A DNA stretch of 9,475 nucleotides. Source: Pirellulales bacterium (GTDB lineage Bacteria > Planctomycetota > Planctomycetia > Pirellulales > Thermoguttaceae). Positions 6,055 to 9,475 of the stretch are shown here, one piece after another. Position 1 is the first letter of the stretch, and the number at the start of each line of letters is the position of its first letter. Location of the stretch: NCBI GenBank assembly GCA_030617125.1, contig JAUWWA010000037.1:1-9475 (forward strand), read 5' to 3'. Under the pieces are notes generated by a model, which saw only the letters and a list, made by a program, of their open reading frames with translations, searched no databases and was not told where the DNA came from. The translations under genes and the position numbers were made by a program.

Positions 6055-7958
6055 TATCGGTCTCCGCTCGGCTTTAACCGCCGCAGGCGGATGTTTCGCA
6101 CGGCGCCGGCGGTTTCCCAAGTGGAAATCCCCAGCGGTTTGCAGAGCTCGACCTCGAAGCGGATTCCGAATTTGTGGCCCTTGCGCTCCTGCTTGACCAG
6201 TTGCTCGTCGTCGATCCAGGCCTCAATACTGGGGTCGGTCACGCGAATTCGGATACGGTACCACTTCTTGTCCTTGAAGTCGTGGAAGGTGGTGGTGAGG
6301 TTGTCGGAGGCGTCGTAGTAGTCGACGTTCGACAGTCCGACCACCGTGCCGCCCCATCCGCCAACGACCAGCGTGCACGGGTCCTTGCCGACGGGACAGG
6401 TGGTGGTGCAGAAGAAGTCGCTGCCGCCAAGCCGCCTGCCCTCGAGCACGAGTTCATAGTTGTTGCGAGGGATCTCGCCGGTGTAGGTGATGCCGGTCAT
6501 CGACATGCCCGTCTCCATGACGATGCTCCCGTCCTTGACGTGGACTTCACCCTCGCCGCCGAACTTGGGCACCTTCCAGCCGGTGAGCGTCTTGCCGTCA
6601 AAGAGGTCTTTCCACTGGTAGGCGGCGTCGGGTTTGACCACGTGCGCCGCCCCCTCGATCTGAAGCACCACGACCGTATCGATCGGGTCGGGGGCCGCCG
6701 CGGGGAGCTTGATCGTGACGTTCTCGTCCGCGCGGGCTACTTCCAACGATTTTTTGGGCTCGACGAACAAATAAACCTTCTTCACTTTGTTGCCCAGCCC
6801 CGGAATGACGAGTTTTCCGTCGGCCGGCCAGTCGAATACGTGCAGGTAGAGCACGCCGGGTTTCTTCGTGCAGCGTCCCCAGGGAAGGCGTTTGAACGGG
6901 CTGGCGGTAGTGCCGTAGATGCTCTGGCCGTTGGCGTCCATCCAGCGGCCCATCGCGGCAAGCCGCTCGACGCTGGGCTGTGGGATGAGGCCCTCGGCCG
7001 TCGGCCCGACGTTCAGCAGGAAGTTGCCGCCCTTGCTGGCGATGTCGACGAGCTTACGAATCAGGTCTTTCGTCGACTTCCAGTCGTGGTCATCTTTCTT
7101 GAAACCCCCGGTGTTGTTCATGGTCATGCAGGTTTCCCAATCCCAACCGGGCATGCCGGTGGCGGGGATTTTTTGTTCGGGCGTGCCAAAGTCGCCGGGC
7201 GAGTGCTTTCGCTTCCCCACGCGGTTGTTGACGATCAAGTCCGGCTGGATGCCGCGGATGTACTTCTCCAACTCGATGCCCTGAGGCTCGGTCCACTCGC
7301 GGATCCACTCACCGTCGAACCAAAGCACGCCGATGCGGCCGTAGTTGGTCAGCAGCTCCTTGAGTTGGCCTCGCATGTGACGGACATACTTGGGAAATGT
7401 CTTGCCCTTGGCATCCGGGTGGCCCCAGTCCATGATCGAGTGATACCAGCAGATCTCAATTCCCTGCTTGTGACACTCGTCGGCGAGTTCCTTGAGCACG
7501 TCGCGCTTGAAAGGCGTGCCCATGATATCGTAGTCGGTCAGTTTCGAGTCGAACAGGCAGAAGCCGTCGTGATGTTTGCTGGTGATGACGATGTACTTCA
7601 TGCCGGCGCCCTTGGCGATGTCAACCCACTGCTTCGCGTTGAACTTGACGGGGTTGAACTGCTTTTGCAGCGGGGCGTATTCCTCCTTCGGGATGCGGCC
7701 GTGGTGCATGATCCACTCGCCGATGCCGCGAACCTTCTTCCCCTTCCACTCGCCGGCCGGAATGGCGTACAGGCCCCAGTGGATGAACAGCCCGAACTTG
7801 GCCTCGCGCCACCAGGCCATCCGACGGTCCTTTTGCTCTTTGATTTCGTCGGACAAGGCGGCGGCGGCTTCGCGGACGCTCGTCGCCGGCAGAACGACAC
7901 CCACGCAGACCAGTAAGAGGACGCCCAGCGGCCGAGCCAGTTGTTTCAACGCAGACAT
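6054..7958 (-). CDS. Secreted GH29 alpha-L-fucosidase fused to a DUF1080 domain
   Basis: The product has 634 aa. The start is ATG 7958, with AAGGAG six bases upstream; the frame is open 12 codons further up but without a comparable site. An N-terminal signal peptide is clear: basic KQLARP, hydrophobic core about 11-25, and an AAAA cleavage region near 31-34; there is no lipobox. Residues about 45-440 are a GH29 fucosidase: KFGLFIHWGLYAIPAGEW (54-71), SKHHDGF (127-133), and VLWFDGEW (211-218) with the likely nucleophile D215. GNFLLNVGPTAEG (311-323) closes the barrel, and E261 in GTPEQKIP is a possible acid/base. Residues about 448-627 match DUF1080 (3-keto-disaccharide hydrolase family, concanavalin-like fold): WKDLFDGKTLTGWKVP at its start and KKWYRIRIRV later. 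The enzyme should release L-fucose from glycans in the periplasm or outside the cell. The second domain may bind or cleave sugar. No sulfatase, fucose-use gene or transporter is adjacent. Confidence 0.9.
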   Translation of the reverse strand: MSALKQLARPLGVLLLVCVGVVLPATSVREAAAALSDEIKEQKDRRMAWWREAKFGLFIHWGLYAIPAGEWKGKKVRGIGEWIMHHGRIPKEEYAPLQKQFNPVKFNAKQWVDIAKGAGMKYIVITSKHHDGFCLFDSKLTDYDIMGTPFKRDVLKELADECHKQGIEICWYHSIMDWGHPDAKGKTFPKYVRHMRGQLKELLTNYGRIGVLWFDGEWIREWTEPQGIELEKYIRGIQPDLIVNNRVGKRKHSPGDFGTPEQKIPATGMPGWDWETCMTMNNTGGFKKDDHDWKSTKDLIRKLVDIASKGGNFLLNVGPTAEGLIPQPSVERLAAMGRWMDANGQSIYGTTASPFKRLPWGRCTKKPGVLYLHVFDWPADGKLVIPGLGNKVKKVYLFVEPKKSLEVARADENVTIKLPAAAPDPIDTVVVLQIEGAAHVVKPDAAYQWKDLFDGKTLTGWKVPKFGGEGEVHVKDGSIVMETGMSMTGITYTGEIPRNNYELVLEGRRLGGSDFFCTTTCPVGKDPCTLVVGGWGGTVVGLSNVDYYDASDNLTTTFHDFKDKKWYRIRIRVTDPSIEAWIDDEQLVKQERKGHKFGIRFEVELCKPLGISTWETAGAVRNIRLRRLKPSGDR

Positions 7959-8040
7959 GGGGAACTCCTTGTGTTGGGATTGGAGAGGACGCAACAGGAA
8001 ACCCGTGTCCGGTATCCTAACATATTAGGCGACGCGAGTA

Positions 8041-8166
8041 AAATGAAGGATGAAAGGTGGATTATGAATGATGGACGTGAAATGGGGGCTGTCAACTGTC
8101 GATCGCCTACCGCCTACCGCCTACCGCCTACCGCCTTCTACCTTCTGCCTTCTGTCTTCTGCCCAC
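8041..8166. repeat. 7-bp-periodic tandem repeat tract
   Basis: The tract divides into heptads. From 8104 there are four exact CGCCTAC units (8104-8131), then CGCCTTC, TACCTTC, TGCCTTC, TGTCTTC and TGCCCAC to 8166, showing stepwise drift. TGTCAAC and TGTCGAT precede them (8090-8103). A second, looser array at 8041-8075 has units ending ATGAA or TGGA at 7-bp steps (AAATGAA, GGATGAA, AGGTGGA, TTATGAA, TGATGGA). The units between (8076-8089) are unlike either. The tract lies between the fucosidase and the kinase gene and runs into the kinase C-terminus. Period 7 is not a multiple of 3, so the array is not shaped by coding. I see no flanking transposase or recognisable att site. Confidence 0.85.
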
Positions 8167-9459
8167 GCATTTCTCGATGCCTGCGTGGCGAGTTTGTCGG
8201 CGCCGCTTTTTGACCCAATGCGGCGGACGGGCAGGGGGCTTGGCCGGCGGCTTCTCGTCGGCCGCGGCCAGCGTGAAGTAGAACGTCGTGCCGGCGCCCC
8301 GCTCCGACTCCAGCCAGATCCTCCCGCCGTGCGATTCGATGATCTTTTGCACGATCGTCAAGCCGACCCCGCTGCCTTCGTAATCCTGCCGGCCGTGCAA
8401 ACGCCGGAAGATCGTGAAGATCGCTTTATGGTGCTTCTCGGGGATCCCGATGCCGTTGTCGCGAACGTAGAGCGTCGGCGGTTCGGTGGGAAGACAACCG
8501 ATCTGCACCGCCGGCTGCGGGTCGTCGTTGAACTTCAGACCGTTGGAGACCAGGTTACTGAGGGCCATGCCGATCAACGTTGCATCGCCGGTGACATTCG
8601 GCAGCGGGTCGACGACGCGCACCGAGGCATTGCGTTGCTCGATGGCCGGCTCGAGCGTTTCGAGGACTTCGGCGGCGGCCGCGCGGAGATCGATCCCTGT
8701 TTCCGCCGGCCGTGTTCCCCCGACGCGGCAATAGGTTAGCAGGTCGGTGATGAGCGTTTCGAGCCGGTTGCACAAGTCCACGAGCGTGTGTAATCGATGT
8801 TGTCCGTCGGCGTCGATCTTGTCGTGATAGTCTTCCATGAGGATCTGGCAATAAGCGGCGATACCTCGCAGTGGTTCTTTCAGGTCGTGCGAGGCGATGT
8901 AGGTGAAGTCGTCGAGTTCGCGGTTGATGCGGTCGAGCTGGTCGGCCCGGTGTTGCAATTCGACGGTTTGTTGCTCGATGCGGACGCGAGCGGCGTCGAC
9001 TTCGCAGGCGTGTTGAAGCAGTTTGGCCTCGGCCCGCTTTCGCTCGATGGCGTGCCGAATGGTTCGCCTAAGCAGGCGGCCGTCGAGGCGGTCCTTGGCC
9101 ACGTAGTCCTGGGCGCCGCGTTGGATGGCGGCCAGCGCCAGGCGGTCGTCGTCGAACCCGGTGAGCACGACGATCGGCGCCTTCGGGGCTGCCGCCTGCA
9201 CGGCGGCGAGCGTTTCCAGGCCCTGCGAGTCGGGCAGATTCAAGTCGAGCAGCACGACACCAAAGTCGTCCCGGTCGAGCCGCTCAAGGGCGTCGGCAAG
9301 CGTGGGGGCCCACCTTACCTCGAACACGCCTTGCCGGACGGCCATGGCGCCGCGGGCCCGGCCTAGCGCGTGGCGGACCGTGTACGCATCGTCCGGGTTG
9401 TCCTCGACCAGGAGTAGCTTGACGGCCTCGGCGTGCGTGTATCGGTTTTGCTCGTGCAT
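8128..9459 (-). CDS. Soluble hybrid sensor kinase: receiver domain plus histidine kinase
   Basis: The product has 443 aa and no membrane segment or signal peptide. Residues about 12-135 form a receiver domain: LLLVEDN with acidic pair E19-D20, phosphoacceptor D72 in VVLLDLNLP, T100 in VVLTG and K122 in YVAKD. A helical, probably coiled-coil linker (about 136-183) leads to HisKA with phospho-histidine H191 in FTYIASHDLKEPLRGI, a form common in phytochrome-type kinases. The HATPase domain shows the N-box NLVSNGLKF (N306), DNGIGIP (334-340) and GSGVGLTIV (362-370), and ends near residue 400. A receiver at the N-terminus suggests that phosphorylation by another kinase controls this one; its own target is not encoded here. 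The tail (401-443) is Pro, Lys and Arg rich, and its last residues and TAG stop come from the heptad repeat. The ATG at 9459 has GGGGGA five bases upstream or less. Confidence 0.9.
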   Translation of the reverse strand: MHEQNRYTHAEAVKLLLVEDNPDDAYTVRHALGRARGAMAVRQGVFEVRWAPTLADALERLDRDDFGVVLLDLNLPDSQGLETLAAVQAAAPKAPIVVLTGFDDDRLALAAIQRGAQDYVAKDRLDGRLLRRTIRHAIERKRAEAKLLQHACEVDAARVRIEQQTVELQHRADQLDRINRELDDFTYIASHDLKEPLRGIAAYCQILMEDYHDKIDADGQHRLHTLVDLCNRLETLITDLLTYCRVGGTRPAETGIDLRAAAAEVLETLEPAIEQRNASVRVVDPLPNVTGDATLIGMALSNLVSNGLKFNDDPQPAVQIGCLPTEPPTLYVRDNGIGIPEKHHKAIFTIFRRLHGRQDYEGSGVGLTIVQKIIESHGGRIWLESERGAGTTFYFTLAAADEKPPAKPPARPPHWVKKRRRQTRHAGIEKCVGRRQKAEGRRR

Positions 9460-9475
9460 AGTCCCCCATGACCGA

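Noticed and set aside
6174..7916. Plus-strand open frame of 580 codons opposite the fucosidase
   Set aside because: It is the antisense shadow of a GC-rich gene. Its translation is rich in Val, Asp, Gly and Arg with no domain motif, while the minus-strand frame has a signal peptide, ribosome binding site and GH29 motifs.
8128..8166. Heptad tract as a CRISPR array
   Set aside because: The units are only 7 bp and directly adjacent, with no spacers, and there are no cas genes in the window.
9284..9469. Short minus-strand ORF starting at 9469, upstream of and overlapping the kinase
   Set aside because: It overlaps the receiver-domain coding sequence in another frame and has an Arg- and Pro-rich translation without motifs; the kinase ATG at 9459 has its own GGGGGA.

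Overview
The window reads as chromosomal DNA of a GC-rich bacterium, most probably a planctomycete or a close relative. This is inferred from gene content and style, not from a marker gene. Pointers are a secreted GH29 fucosidase fused to a DUF1080 (3-keto-disaccharide hydrolase) domain, a MEMO protein with a PqqD-like N-terminus, many short genes of mixed function, and intergenic 7-bp-periodic and palindromic repeats. No tRNA, rRNA, CRISPR array, transposase or phage gene is visible.

Layout. Positions 1-1643 are plus strand: the 3' end of a small membrane protein gene, then a concentrative nucleoside transporter (CNT/NupC family) whose nucleobase-contact motif departs from the family consensus. 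All other genes are on the minus strand and meet the transporter tail to tail across about 40 bp. Read in the direction of transcription from the right edge, they are: a soluble receiver-histidine kinase (9459-8128); the secreted fucosidase (7958-6054); a MNT nucleotidyltransferase (5887-5582) overlapping a very short HEPN-like gene (5589-5416); a MEMO-family protein (5409-4117); and the tdh-kbl pair (3910-1684).

How the genes work together. Tdh and Kbl catalyse consecutive steps, L-threonine to 2-amino-3-ketobutyrate to glycine plus acetyl-CoA. They are separated by one base, with the kbl ribosome binding site inside the end of tdh. The MNT and HEPN-like genes have the architecture of a HEPN/MNT toxin-antitoxin module, but the HEPN partner is 57 aa and lacks the RNase motif, so the module looks decayed or reduced. 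The MEMO gene follows it within a few bases, forming a tight three-gene run. The fucosidase and kinase stand alone; one releases fucose outside the cytoplasm and the other is probably a signalling protein with an unlinked partner.

Non-coding structure. Three items stand out. A 58-bp imperfect palindrome (4063-4120) supplies the stop codon of the MEMO gene. A tract with 7-bp periodicity (about 8041-8166) supplies the last residues and stop codon of the kinase. A hairpin (6016-6054) lies directly after the fucosidase stop codon. No gene-free stretch exceeds about 210 bp.
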